From NCBI GenBank assembly GCA_965219935.1, contig CBDCOU010000003.1:4774001-4838000 (forward strand): a DNA stretch of 64,000 nucleotides, written 5' to 3'. The notes under the pieces were generated by a model. It was not told the DNA's origin, did not search any database, and saw nothing but the letters and a program-made list of their open reading frames with translations. Source of the DNA: Bin34 sp965219935 (GTDB lineage Bacteria; Chloroflexota; Anaerolineae; Caldilineales; Caldilineaceae). Below, one piece after another: positions 34,347-43,438 of this stretch (position 1 is the stretch's first letter; each line of letters opens with the position of its first letter). Position numbers and translations under genes: made by a program.

Positions 34347-35741
34347 ATGTCCGATTCGAATTGTCCGGTGTACGGTCCCACCTACGCGGAGATGCGGGAT
34401 CCCGATCTTTTGGACCCGGCGTTCCGGGCGCGTGCGGCGGATCTGCAAGATCGTTCGCCACTGCACCGGGACAATCTGTTCAACATCCACTGGCAGGATG
34501 CGCGCACCGGCGTGTCGGCGTTTCTGGTGCCGCAGGCGGTATCCGGGTTGGCGGCAAACCTGGTTGTCATGGACGGCGGTACGTTCCCATCCGGCAGCAT
34601 GAAGGTCGGGCCTGCCTACGCCATGTTGATGGAGCGGGAGCTCAACGAGGATATGCGGCCCGGCAGTGCCACGGTCATTGCCCCATCCACCGGCAATTTC
34701 GGCATCGGTGCGGCCTGGGTGGCCAGAGTCAAGGGCTATGAGGCACGCGTCGTGATGCCCTCGGGGATGAGCCGGGAGCGGTATGCGTTGATCGAGCGTT
34801 ACGGAGCAACCACGGACCTAACTCCCGGCTCCGAGTCCGATGTCAACCTGACCCTGCAGCGAACGCAGGATCGGTATGCCGGGCAGGCGGACTGTGCGGT
34901 TCTGGGGCAATTCTCGGACTTGGCGAACTACCGTTTTCACCGCCACGTCACGGCGGAAGGAGTCCGACGTGCGGTCCAGGGGCTTGGATTGGACGGCGTC
35001 GATCTGTTCGTGTCCGCACCCGGCAGCGCGGGCACGCTGGCGGCCGGAGACGGACTGCGGGAGACCTTTCCCGATCTGTGCATTGCCGCCGTGGAACCCG
35101 AGGAGTGCGCCACGCTCACGGATGGCGGTCGCGGCTCGCACGTCATCGAAGGGATCGGCGATCAGATGGTGACGCTCATCCACAACGTGCATGCCACCGA
35201 TCTCGTGGTGCGGGTTCCGGATGTCCACACAATCAGGGGCACGGCCGTGTTCAGCGGTTCAACCGACGACATCATGGCCATGTTCGGAGTTGATGCGGAT
35301 TGCGCGGCCCGTTTACGGGGCCGTTTGGGGCCGAGCGGCATCTGCAACGTCGTCGGGGCGATGCTGGCTGCCTCCCATCTGGGCCTGGACCGGAGTCGTA
35401 CGGTCGTCACGGTTGCAACGGATTCGAACGATCGGTACCAATCCGTCCTCGACCGGTTGTCGAACACCCTCGGCAGGCCACCGCATCGACGCGATTTGTC
35501 CGGATGGTGGTCCGAGGTACGGGAACTTGAGCCTGCTCGGCAGGTCCTGGACATCCGTGAGGGCGATCACCGGAAACGCCTGCATGTCATGAAGCGGGAT
35601 ACATGGACCCTCTACGGCTACAGCGCGGACTTCATCGACTCGATGCAGGACCGGTCGTTCTGGGATCGGGAATACGCCCTCGTCAAACAACTGGATCCCC
35701 AATGGCAGGCACTTCGACAACCGCCTGATTCATGCCGATAG
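34347..35741 (+). CDS. PLP-dependent cysteine-synthase-like enzyme
   Basis: A 464-residue fold-type II PLP enzyme. ATG 34347 has GGAGG 10 bases upstream, whereas ATG 34320 has none. The PLP Lys86 lies in FPSGSMKVGPAYAM and the substrate loop is STGNFGIGAAW; SAPGSAGTLAAG resembles the phosphate cup. These are typical of the cysteine synthase/cystathionine beta-synthase group, but the protein is about 140 residues longer than a cysteine synthase, with an extra C-terminal domain (about 345-464) containing TWTLYGYSADFIDSM. Its reaction (beta-replacement or elimination) cannot be read from the sequence. It diverges from thrC. Confidence 0.8.
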   Translation: MSDSNCPVYGPTYAEMRDPDLLDPAFRARAADLQDRSPLHRDNLFNIHWQDARTGVSAFLVPQAVSGLAANLVVMDGGTFPSGSMKVGPAYAMLMERELNEDMRPGSATVIAPSTGNFGIGAAWVARVKGYEARVVMPSGMSRERYALIERYGATTDLTPGSESDVNLTLQRTQDRYAGQADCAVLGQFSDLANYRFHRHVTAEGVRRAVQGLGLDGVDLFVSAPGSAGTLAAGDGLRETFPDLCIAAVEPEECATLTDGGRGSHVIEGIGDQMVTLIHNVHATDLVVRVPDVHTIRGTAVFSGSTDDIMAMFGVDADCAARLRGRLGPSGICNVVGAMLAASHLGLDRSRTVVTVATDSNDRYQSVLDRLSNTLGRPPHRRDLSGWWSEVRELEPARQVLDIREGDHRKRLHVMKRDTWTLYGYSADFIDSMQDRSFWDREYALVKQLDPQWQALRQPPDSCR

Positions 35742-35986
35742 GTCGCGTGGACAACAAAGTCTTGTCCATGGCGACGGTGTACGGGGTCCGGAGAGCGGTG
35801 GGTGGTCAAACTCCTGGCTTGCCCACCACGCCATAGGGGTTGCCGACTGCATGGTGGTCCCGAGCGACGATGCAGTCCACATGCCGGGCACGCAGCCTGA
35901 ACTCCCTGTGTCTGTGCACGGGACCTTGCCCTGCGCATTGGCAGCCCTTCGGGTGGCGACGTGCCGCTGACGGGAAACCTGTATCG

Positions 35987-36757
35987 CTACTTGCCGGTAT
36001 CTTCCTCCGGGATGTGCAGCAGCGGATCCCAAATTCGTTCGGCAGGTACCTGCGTCGGGCCGCCACCCTCCCGGATCGCGATCAGGAGGCGTGCGCCGTA
36101 GGGGATGTCGCCAAGGTCGGAGCGTACGCCGTATCGGGCCGCCTCGAGAATCCGGTCGACGAGGGCTTCAACCTCTCGCGCCAGCTGTGAGGCCAGGCCG
36201 CTGGCGGCCAAGGTGCGCCGGAAGCTCAACAGCATCTCCACCGCCTTTCCCTCGGCCCACCCTTCGGCCCGTCGTTCGGCCATCTGCCTGAAAAAAACGT
36301 TCCTGTGCCGTTTCCACTTCCCTCACCAACTCGTTGAGTGGACGGCTGTCGTCCAGTTGGCTGGCATCCAGCAGATCCTTCCCTGCCCGTTCCGGAGCCT
36401 ATCCCACCGTCTCATCTTGTCAGACAGAAACCGCCACAGAAGTTCATGGGCGTCCCGGTCTTCCAGGCCGCGAATGGCTTCCAGAACCGGGACGATCTCA
36501 CCCGGGTCATCGCAGCATTCGACCTCGAAGACCATCTGCAGCAGATTAGATTCAGGCTCCTCCTCCCGCTCCATGTGCAATACGTCACAGCAATGCACCG
36601 GGAACCGAAGCGCATGAGCGTCCGGGCCACAGGGCTGAAGACCGAGGTCGGCACCCACCATTATGTGGGCCTGATGGCCCGCGACATGGCCTGAACCGAC
36701 ATCGGGAGCTTCCCGCTTGTACGAAGGAAACCCATGATGGCCTGCAACCAATATCAA
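35987..36757 (-). pseudogene. Rpn/PD-(D/E)XK-type nuclease gene, frameshifted and 5'-truncated
   Basis: Reading leftward, three pieces in two or more frames join into the C-terminal part of an Rpn/YhgA-like protein. The first ORF (from 36757) holds NLLQMVFEVECCDD and LLWRFLSDKMRRW; the next frame holds KDLLDASQLDD and LNELVREVETAQERFF; the third (36283-35987) holds MAERRAEGWAEGKAVEMLLSF. A run of seven T residues on the reverse strand near 36292-36298 is one frameshift: one T fewer would join ERFF to RQMAERRAEG. A second break lies near 36385. The catalytic N-terminal half is missing. The family is associated with recombination-promoting nucleases and transposons; here it is dead. Confidence 0.7.
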
Positions 36758-36963
36758 CGAGATTGAAACAATGCCGAGGGTGTTATATCATTGTCATATG
36801 ATGTTATGCTGTTTTGAATATTATAGTGTACTTAATGTCATATTTTGTTGAGCAGGTGGTCTGGTTTGACCCCGGTCGCCGCCTGTTATCGCGACGGTCA
36901 TTGCCGGGACCGGGTGTCCCTTGATGGCCTAATGTCATGATCCGTGCCACGTGGGGATATCAC

Positions 36964-37923
36964 ATGAAGAGGAGTATCTGGTTGTCCTACACGTGGCGTG
37001 CGGCCTTTGTGTTGATGATGGCCACGGCCTTGGCAGTGGTTGTTCTATGGAGTCTGCGGCCAACCCTGGCCTGGGCTCACTTCTGCGAAGACAACTACAC
37101 CATTCAGCAGGAACGGGAGGCCTGCTGGTGGCGTTATTGGAATGGTTTGTCCACACCGGAGGACATGGCTGGCACAGTCCAGTCCATGGTGGACGACACA
37201 CCCCAGCCCACGCCTACACCCTATCCAACATCCACGCCCCTGGCACAGTTCCGCCCCTGGGACGGCGCTGTTTGCAACACCTACTACACCATCCAGCGGG
37301 CCCGTGAGGATTGTTGGTGGCGTTGGCACAATGGATTGCCCGCACCGCAGGACTTGGCTGGCGCAGTCCAGCCCAGGGTGACCGCCACACCCCAGCCCAC
37401 GGCGACCGTCGCAGTCCAGCCTACGGTGACCGCTACACTCCAGCCCACGGCGACCGCCACAGTCCAGCCCACGGTGGACGCCACACCCCAGCCCACGCCT
37501 ACACCCTATCCAACATCCACGCCCCTGGCACAGTTCCGCCCCTGGGACGGCACTGTTTGCAACACCTACTACACCATCCAGCGGGCCCGTGAGGATTGTT
37601 GGTGGCGTTGGCACAATGGATTGTCCGCACCGGCGGACATCGCCGCCACACCCCGGCCCATGGTAACTGCCACACCCCGGCCCACGGTGACCGCCACACC
37701 CCAGCCCACGGTGACCGCCACACCCCAGCCCACAGTGGCTGCCACGCCCCAGCCTACGGTGATCGCCACACCCCGGTCCACGGCTACACCCTATCCAACA
37801 CCCACGCCTCTGGCACAGTTCCGCTCGTGGGACGGTACTCTTTGCGACACCTACTACACCTCCCAGCGGGACCGTGAGGATTGTTGGTGGCGTTGGCACA
37901 ATGGATTGCCCTTGAACCCGTGA
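36964..37923 (+). CDS. exported protein with four C-x12-CWWR repeats on Thr/Pro linkers
   Basis: A 319-residue protein starting MKRSIWLSYTW. A Sec signal (about 10-38, ending LAWA) is followed by four copies of a 22-residue motif at 41-62, 104-125, 199-220 and 294-315. Each has Cys, 12 residues, then CWWR-[YW]-[WH]-NGL, with YTIQ near the centre. Copies are preceded by a PWDG turn and separated by linkers of repeating Thr-Ala-Thr-Pro-Gln-Pro units. The paired Cys and the Trp pair suggest a small disulfide-stapled helical hairpin outside the cell. I do not recognise the motif. The gene sits behind an AT-rich leader and about 1.2 kb before another exported repeat protein. ATG 36937 in frame is an alternative start. 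Confidence 0.8.
   Translation: MKRSIWLSYTWRAAFVLMMATALAVVVLWSLRPTLAWAHFCEDNYTIQQEREACWWRYWNGLSTPEDMAGTVQSMVDDTPQPTPTPYPTSTPLAQFRPWDGAVCNTYYTIQRAREDCWWRWHNGLPAPQDLAGAVQPRVTATPQPTATVAVQPTVTATLQPTATATVQPTVDATPQPTPTPYPTSTPLAQFRPWDGTVCNTYYTIQRAREDCWWRWHNGLSAPADIAATPRPMVTATPRPTVTATPQPTVTATPQPTVAATPQPTVIATPRSTATPYPTPTPLAQFRSWDGTLCDTYYTSQRDREDCWWRWHNGLPLNP
37206..37639 (+). repeat. 285-bp-period in-frame duplication within the CWWR gene
   Basis: About 150 bases from 37206 recur almost unchanged from 37491, 285 bases (95 codons) later. They encode the YPTSTPLAQFRPWDG linker and one CWWR motif. The near identity implies a recent duplication or ongoing conversion. Confidence 0.8.
37380..37795 (+). repeat. 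24-bp tandem repeats encoding Thr/Pro linkers
   Basis: Two clusters (about 37380-37500 and 37645-37795) are built of degenerate 24-base units coding for an eight-residue TATPQPTV-type repeat. This is a coding minisatellite, prone to length change; it has no spacers and is not a CRISPR array. Confidence 0.75.
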
Positions 37924-39108
37924 CGGGGACTTCCTGGTAATCACAGGCAGTAGCCACCCCAAGGCGTTGACAAAGTCGCGTCAGGGAGGGTCTGCGGTCT
38001 CCACCGCGTCCTGCACACCGCGCCTCGTCGGAAATTCTGGTGCAGGAAAGGAAGGTCGTTCCGCGTTGGATGTGTAGGGATTAACCACATGGATGCAAGG
38101 CAGCCCTCATGACTGCCATGGTTCCACAGCACCATGGCCCTCCGAGCCATCCGGCGGCTTTCAGTCTGACGAGCCGACAATACAGAAGATTGCAGGGGCG
38201 AGGGGTTCCGTCGTGCTCTGACATGCCAACGGTGCCAACACCAGCGAGGACGAACATCGCATGGGGCTAAACATCTCCTACTATCCGGTCTGGTGGAACA
38301 TGTAGAGCGAAGGCGGGCACCAGCCGGTATGGCCGGAGGTGGTCGAACGCATGCCCGCGGAGATGCAGTCGTTGCACCGGCACCGCGTGGGCCGGACGCG
38401 GTCCGGTCTGTACGAGTGAAGTGGTCTGGGGAAGGGAAGGTTCACCCTTCCGGGTGGATGCATTGCCGTTGGCCGCCACCAGCGGGGGCAATACCGGGTC
38501 CTATGACCTTGGTCGGCCGGGACGCTTTGGCGCGCCATTCCCGTGTGAACTGCTACTGAAGCAATCTGCGCATTGACCGCTTGGGTTTCTTGCACCAGCC
38601 GGTGCAGGCATTGGAGGCGGCACCGATCCGATGCCCACTGGGCGGCAAGACCAAACGCATCGGACACACCGATGTTTTCCGTCCAAATGTGCTAAACATA
38701 TGAGGAAACAGACCGTGTGTCACAGATGTGCCGCAGGCGGTTATCGATAACGAAGGGGTTGATTTTCGCACCCGGTAACGCTCCTTACCGTCTCCCGGGA
38801 CATGGCGCTCCACGCGGGGGCGGACACCGGCATGGCCGATCAGCCGGGCCCGGCCTCGCCGGTGTCCGGAAACAGGCGGCACCGGATCTTCCGATGGATG
38901 ATCTCAGAATAGTGTCTGGTTTGGTGATGGGTATTGGCCATATTGTGCGATCACCGTGTTGCCGACAGGAACCCCGACCCCAGCTGGTCATTTAATATGA
39001 CAATCATAGTCACATTAAATGATAATTCGATATTCGATGTAGTGTCTGAATAACGTAATCCAAACATGTAGGTGTTTTCTTGTGTAAACTTTCATTGAAG
39101 GAGGGTGT
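37924..39108. other. long stretch without a recognisable gene
   Basis: About 1.2 kb between two exported-protein genes. ORFs are short, overlapping on both strands and rich in Arg, Pro, His and Trp, with no family motif. The last 120 bases are AT-rich and contain an inverted repeat and, at 39098-39104, a strong AAGGAGG ahead of the fibronectin gene. The middle may be decayed coding sequence, but I cannot assign it. Confidence 0.5.
38989..39021. promoter_or_regulatory. 13-bp inverted repeat in AT-rich leader
   Basis: Arms 38989-39001 (catttaatatgac) and 39009-39021 (gtcacattaaatg) are reverse complements with one mismatch and a 7-base centre. It lies about 90-120 bases before the fibronectin gene. 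It could be an operator. A related AATGTCATATT stretch occurs in the AT-rich leader of the CWWR gene near 36835. Confidence 0.5.
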
Positions 39109-41346
39109 TTGTCTGGACGCCCTGCATGTTGGTTGTCATCACACCCCTGCGCCGCAAACTCAATCATGCGACTACCCGGATTGCCCTATATCGTGGCCAT
39201 TGGGGCGGCCCTCCTCCTGCTGACCGCCTTGGTCTGGACGCTGAACGCGGAGCCGACGACGGCCAACGACTGCGGCGGCGGATACCACTTCCATGAACCC
39301 GACACCTGCCACAAGCACTGCAAAAACGGGATGTCGTCGCACAACTCTACCCACGGCGACAACTGCAGGACATCCAATCCTACTCCCAGGCCCACCAGGA
39401 GGCCGCGCCGTGCTGCTACGGCCACACCCATCCCCAGGAGGAGTTTGCAAACGCTTGCCACGCCTACGCCGACTCCCATACCGTGCCCGGCGGACGTGAC
39501 TGGTTTCGAGGCCGACAGCGTCTCGGGCTCGAGCATTACGATGACATGGGACACGCCCCAGGATCAGCCCCACGGGTACAAGATCGAGAGTTGCAACTCG
39601 GCCGTCCCCGGCTGTCCCGGTGCCACGGAGGTGGCGACGCCAGCCGGCTCGGCCACCTCCCACACCTTGACGAATCTCGCGGCCAACACACCGTACCATC
39701 TCCGCATTACGGCCTTGGCCGACCCGAACAGTGCCTGTTCGGATTCTGCGGCCTCCACCATCGTCACGGTGAACACGACGAAAATTCAGCTGGTGGTGGA
39801 CAACTTCCGGGCATCGGAGGTCACCAGCACCACGGTCACGTTGGAGTGGGATGCGCCGGCGTCCACGACCGGTCTGGACAAGTACAAGATCGAGGAATGC
39901 AACTCGGCAGACGCCAGCTGCCCCGGCGCCACGGAGGTGGCCACGCCGGCCAAGACGGCGACCTCCCACAAGGTGACCGGTCTCGATCCCATGGTGACCT
40001 ACTATTACCGCATTACCGCGCTGGCGGTCGCCAACAGCAACTATCTGGATTCGGATCCGTCGGCCGCCCGCGGAACCACTTCCGACGACACCCCTGCGGG
40101 CATCGTGGAAATCACCACGCTCCGCCCGCCGGTGGAGAGCCTGACGGCCACGTGTACCGCCGATTCCGCGACATTGGCTTGGACCCTACCCGTCGCCCGG
40201 TCGAGCATCGCCAGCTTCAAGGTCGAAGTCCTCGAGGATTGTGACGGCTGCAGCCCGGAAGTGTTCAGTGTTGCCCGAACGGAATCAGGCTACACGGTGA
40301 CGGGCCTGTCTCCCAATACGGTCTATCACTTCACTGTCCACTTTCTCGGCATCCAGGCCCAGGCGGGGAATTACGAATCGGAAAGAGCCTCCGTGCAATG
40401 CACGACGAAAATTCGGCTGGTGGTGGACAACTTCCGGGTATCGGAGATCACCAGCACCACGGCCACTTTGGAGTGGGATGCGCCGGCATCCACGACCGGT
40501 CTGGACAAGTACAAGATCGAGGAATGCAACTCGGCAGACGCCAGTTGCCCCGGCGCCACGGAGGTGGCCACGCCGGCCAAGACGGCGACCTCCCACAAGG
40601 TGACCGGTCTTGATCCCATGGTGACCTACTATTACCGCATCACCGCGCTGGCGGTCGCCAACAGCAACTATCTGGATTCGGATCCCTCGGCCGCCCGCGG
40701 AACCACCTCCGACGACACCCCTGCGGGCATCGTGGAAATCACCACGCTCCGGCCACCGGTGGGGAGCCTGACGGCCACGTGTGCCGCCGATTCCGCGACA
40801 TTGGATTGGACACTACCCGTTGCCCGGTCGAGCATCGCCAGCTTCAAGGTCGAAGTCCTCGAGGACTGTGACGGCTGCAGCCCGGAAGTGTTCAGTGTTG
40901 CCCGAACGGAATCAGGCTACACGGTGACGGGTCTGTCTCCCAATACGGTCTATCACTTCACTGTCCACTATCTCGGCACCCAGGCCCAGGGCACGTCGAG
41001 GAATTACGCATCGGAAAGGGCCTCCGTGCAATGCACCACCACCAAGAAGCCTCTGCCTGTGATCACAGGTATTACAGTAAGTAGTTTCACCGAGGATGGA
41101 GGGGTACCACTGGCTTGGAACACGCTGATCCACTCGGCGTTGGACAGATACAGAATCCAAGTATGCTCGGATGCGCAATGCTCTGGGTCACCCACTACTT
41201 ACGACACCAAGCAAACCGCGTATTCCCACATCTGCCCACGGGACAGTACGTGCTATTTCCGGGTTCGGGCCATAGCGAAGGCAGCGTCCGACTACGCGGA
41301 CGGGGCTTGGTCCAATTTCGTAATTGTGTCGATACCAGTTGAATAG
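39109..41346 (+). CDS. membrane-anchored or exported fibronectin III protein
   Basis: A 745-residue protein if started at TTG 39109, chosen because AAGGAGG ends 4 bases before it; ATG 39166 (MRLPGLPYIVAIG) is an alternative that trims 19 residues. A hydrophobic segment at about 26-45 is a signal or anchor. A Cys/His-rich patch (GGGYHFHEPDTCHKHC, then Cys near 86) follows, then a Thr/Pro linker. About six fibronectin III domains run from about residue 130, with typical TLEWDAP and YYYRITALA strands; Cys pairs occur within them. Domains 2-3 are repeated as domains 4-5 through a 627-bp duplication. Exported fibronectin proteins are linked to surface adhesion or host contact; that is inference. 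Confidence 0.82.
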   Translation: MSGRPACWLSSHPCAANSIMRLPGLPYIVAIGAALLLLTALVWTLNAEPTTANDCGGGYHFHEPDTCHKHCKNGMSSHNSTHGDNCRTSNPTPRPTRRPRRAATATPIPRRSLQTLATPTPTPIPCPADVTGFEADSVSGSSITMTWDTPQDQPHGYKIESCNSAVPGCPGATEVATPAGSATSHTLTNLAANTPYHLRITALADPNSACSDSAASTIVTVNTTKIQLVVDNFRASEVTSTTVTLEWDAPASTTGLDKYKIEECNSADASCPGATEVATPAKTATSHKVTGLDPMVTYYYRITALAVANSNYLDSDPSAARGTTSDDTPAGIVEITTLRPPVESLTATCTADSATLAWTLPVARSSIASFKVEVLEDCDGCSPEVFSVARTESGYTVTGLSPNTVYHFTVHFLGIQAQAGNYESERASVQCTTKIRLVVDNFRVSEITSTTATLEWDAPASTTGLDKYKIEECNSADASCPGATEVATPAKTATSHKVTGLDPMVTYYYRITALAVANSNYLDSDPSAARGTTSDDTPAGIVEITTLRPPVGSLTATCAADSATLDWTLPVARSSIASFKVEVLEDCDGCSPEVFSVARTESGYTVTGLSPNTVYHFTVHYLGTQAQGTSRNYASERASVQCTTTKKPLPVITGITVSSFTEDGGVPLAWNTLIHSALDRYRIQVCSDAQCSGSPTTYDTKQTAYSHICPRDSTCYFRVRAIAKAASDYADGAWSNFVIVSIPVE
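39781..41035 (+). repeat. 627-bp in-frame tandem duplication in the fibronectin gene
   Basis: The segment starting at 39781 recurs at 40408, 627 bases (209 codons) on, with only scattered changes. The second copy has a small insertion near its end (codons for GTSR near 40990). Two fibronectin domains are thus doubled. The high identity points to a recent event. Confidence 0.88.
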
Positions 41347-41373
41347 GAGCCCGGGAAAAGGTCGGGAGTGGAT

Positions 41374-41398
41374 CCGGACCAGGCACCACCTGGTCCGG
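41374..41398 (+). terminator. hairpin after the fibronectin gene
   Basis: A perfect 10-bp stem (ccggaccagg / cctggtccgg) with a 5-base loop, 27 bases after the stop codon. No T run follows, so it is not a textbook intrinsic terminator, but position and stability suit 3'-end formation. Confidence 0.5.
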
Positions 41399-41609
41399 TC
41401 GCGTAGCGGCCCAATGGACAATGCCGCCCTGAACCACCCCCCAGTGGTCCGTGGCGTGGATGGGACCGGCTGCCGGTTGGGGCGCGGTCGGTACCCATGC
41501 CCATGCGGCTAATACTTTGGTTGTGCTTGTTTCAGTTTAAGTTGTTGCCAACGGTAGTGGCCGTGCAGGGCCAGTCCGGCTTGGTGGCAAAAGGTGTGTC
41601 CGGTGCTGG

Positions 41610-41757
41610 GCCGATGCCCTGCGCCCAGTCCCGAAAGCCCCTCCCCCTCGAACCCGGCCGCATCCAGCCGCGCGCAGACCCGCCCCAGCGTGTCGTGCAA
41701 GGGGATGCCATGGGGCAGCTCCGGGAAGGTGTGCAGCCAGGCCGCGTTGATCTGGCC
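41610..41757 (-). mobile_element. ISAs1-family transposase relic
   Basis: The reverse strand encodes LPHGIPLHDTLGRVCARLD, the N-terminal block of ISAs1 (H-repeat) transposases (family form G-I-P-S-H-D-T-x-G-R-V-F-x-x-L-D). Only this block survives, between the fibronectin gene and the LarA-like gene. Two other relics of the same family lie at 58.6 and 60.3-61.2 kb. Confidence 0.7.
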
Positions 41758-41834
41758 GAAGAGGACAATGGTCAGCCAATCGTCCGGGATCGACAGACCC
41801 GTTTCCGGGCAAGCCGGATCGCCCGTATCGGAAT

Positions 41835-43118
41835 TCAACTGGCATCGCGGTCAACGTAGGCAATGGTCATGGGACCATCCGGCATCACGCAGATGCGCGG
41901 TGCGGCGCCATTGGCCGGGACAGCCAGTCTCGCAACCGTCTTGGACACGTCGGCGCAGGGAATCAACAAAGCCTCTTGGATCTGCTTCTCCGTCAAACCG
42001 GCGCTGAAAACGTGTACGTCGGCCTGTTGTTGAATGCGCGCCTGAATCTGAACCTGCCACTGATCATGCTCTTCAAATCCGTCCTCATTCAGCATGGCCA
42101 CGATGCCGTCGGGTGATCCGCCGCGGCGAAGCAGGTCCGCATACTTGCCGTGGTCGGGAATGCCATCGGCACACTCGACGGCCATCACGATGTGGCCGTC
42201 GGGCCTGGTGATCTGGCTGGCGGCACTCATGCCCTTGACACACTGGTATAGGTTCTGGTCAAGCGGATAACCACTGTTGCAGGAGACCACGATGTCATAG
42301 GGTTCGCCCACCGGCACCATGGAGTGTCGGCGCACGAAGTCCGTGCCCTTCCTGTGGGCTGCCAACAGGTCGCCGGCAAACACCCCGGTGATCTCGTGTT
42401 GCTGGTTCAAGGTGACGTTCAGGAGGAACACCTCGTCCAGCATCAGGGCCACTTCCTTCATCTCCTCCCAGATGGGATTGCCGTCAAGCGAGCCCCATGT
42501 GGCCTTGGGACTGCCCACCATCCTGCGTCCGTGATTGGACAGGACGCTTTCGAAACCTGCCAGGGACGGCAGTACGCCCTTGGGACCGCCCGAAAAACCT
42601 GCAAAGAAGTGGGGTTCGATGAATCCGGTCAAAATGCACAGGTCGGAGTCCACCAGCAAATGGTGCAACCGGACGGGATGGCCGTTCGAGGTTCGGCCCA
42701 TGTCGACCAGCAGGTCGTCGTCAAAGGCATCGTGCTGGAGACACCGGAAGTTTTCGTAGACGGCATCCCCAATAAGTGCGCGGTGCTCGCTTTCGGTCTG
42801 CGGTCTGTGGGTGCCTAGGGCGTTGACCAGGGTGATGTGGGTTCGAGGAACCCCGGCATCGAGCAGTTCATCCAGCACGACAGGCAGGATGCGGTCGTTG
42901 GGTGTCGCCCTGGTGATGTCGGTGTGGACAATCACGATGTGGCTGGAGGGATCGACGCGGTCGGCAAGAGGGGCACTCTCGATCGGGGTGCGCAGTGCCT
43001 GTTCCAATGCCGCCTTCTCCGACGTAACTCCGGGCAGTTGGGTGGATTGGATGATGTCGGTACCGGAAGGCACCTCGATCGCCAATCCGGTGCGTCCGTA
43101 GGCAACTTGGATCTGCAT
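41835..43118 (-). CDS. larA: LarA-type nickel-pincer racemase/epimerase
   Basis: A 427-residue protein of the DUF2088/LarA family. ATG 43118 (MQIQVAYGRTG) matches the family start; a TTG at 43151 is less likely. Residues equivalent to those of lactate racemase are all visible with a constant offset: Asp67 and Arg70 (HTDITRAT), His104 (LGTHRP), His170 (EPHFFAGFSGG), Lys180 (GGPKGVLPS, the pincer-attachment Lys) and His196. The family racemises or epimerises 2-hydroxy acids with a nickel pyridinium-3,5-bisthiocarboxylate cofactor. No larB, larC or larE is in the window. Malate, lactate or sugar-acid substrates are all possible; the sugar-acid genes further right make an aldonate plausible. Confidence 0.85.
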   Translation of the reverse strand: MQIQVAYGRTGLAIEVPSGTDIIQSTQLPGVTSEKAALEQALRTPIESAPLADRVDPSSHIVIVHTDITRATPNDRILPVVLDELLDAGVPRTHITLVNALGTHRPQTESEHRALIGDAVYENFRCLQHDAFDDDLLVDMGRTSNGHPVRLHHLLVDSDLCILTGFIEPHFFAGFSGGPKGVLPSLAGFESVLSNHGRRMVGSPKATWGSLDGNPIWEEMKEVALMLDEVFLLNVTLNQQHEITGVFAGDLLAAHRKGTDFVRRHSMVPVGEPYDIVVSCNSGYPLDQNLYQCVKGMSAASQITRPDGHIVMAVECADGIPDHGKYADLLRRGGSPDGIVAMLNEDGFEEHDQWQVQIQARIQQQADVHVFSAGLTEKQIQEALLIPCADVSKTVARLAVPANGAAPRICVMPDGPMTIAYVDRDAS

Positions 43119-43438
43119 GTCTGGTTCCGCTTGTGGCTTAAGTGTGGTCAACCGCGGCCCCGAAGCGCGCTGGTCCTGAAGCTGTTTCCGCCAACGGATT
43201 GGCGGCAGGTTTGGGTAGCGCGCCCACTTCTTGTCAAGGAGGCTGCCTACAACCTTACGGGATGTGGGACGGCGCGTTCAATCTTGGCGGTCTGCCTCCA
43301 TGGAAGTCACCCTGTCCCTGGACAGGCAAGACCGGGACTATTTCACTCTCGACGCAGTGGGCGTTGGTGTACCGAACCACAGGCCCAAAGTCATTGCCCA
43401 ACATGAATTCCACATGGGATCCGGGTCCACAAGCGGAG
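43119..43438. other. intergenic, no gene recognised
   Basis: About 320 bases between the start of the LarA-like gene and the end of the MFS gene, both leftward. It should hold the LarA promoter. Short ORFs are shadows; nothing else is seen. Confidence 0.5.

Noticed and set aside
37380..37795. 24-base repeats considered as a CRISPR or noncoding satellite
   Set aside because: Units are contiguous, in frame and code for Thr/Pro linkers; no spacers are present.
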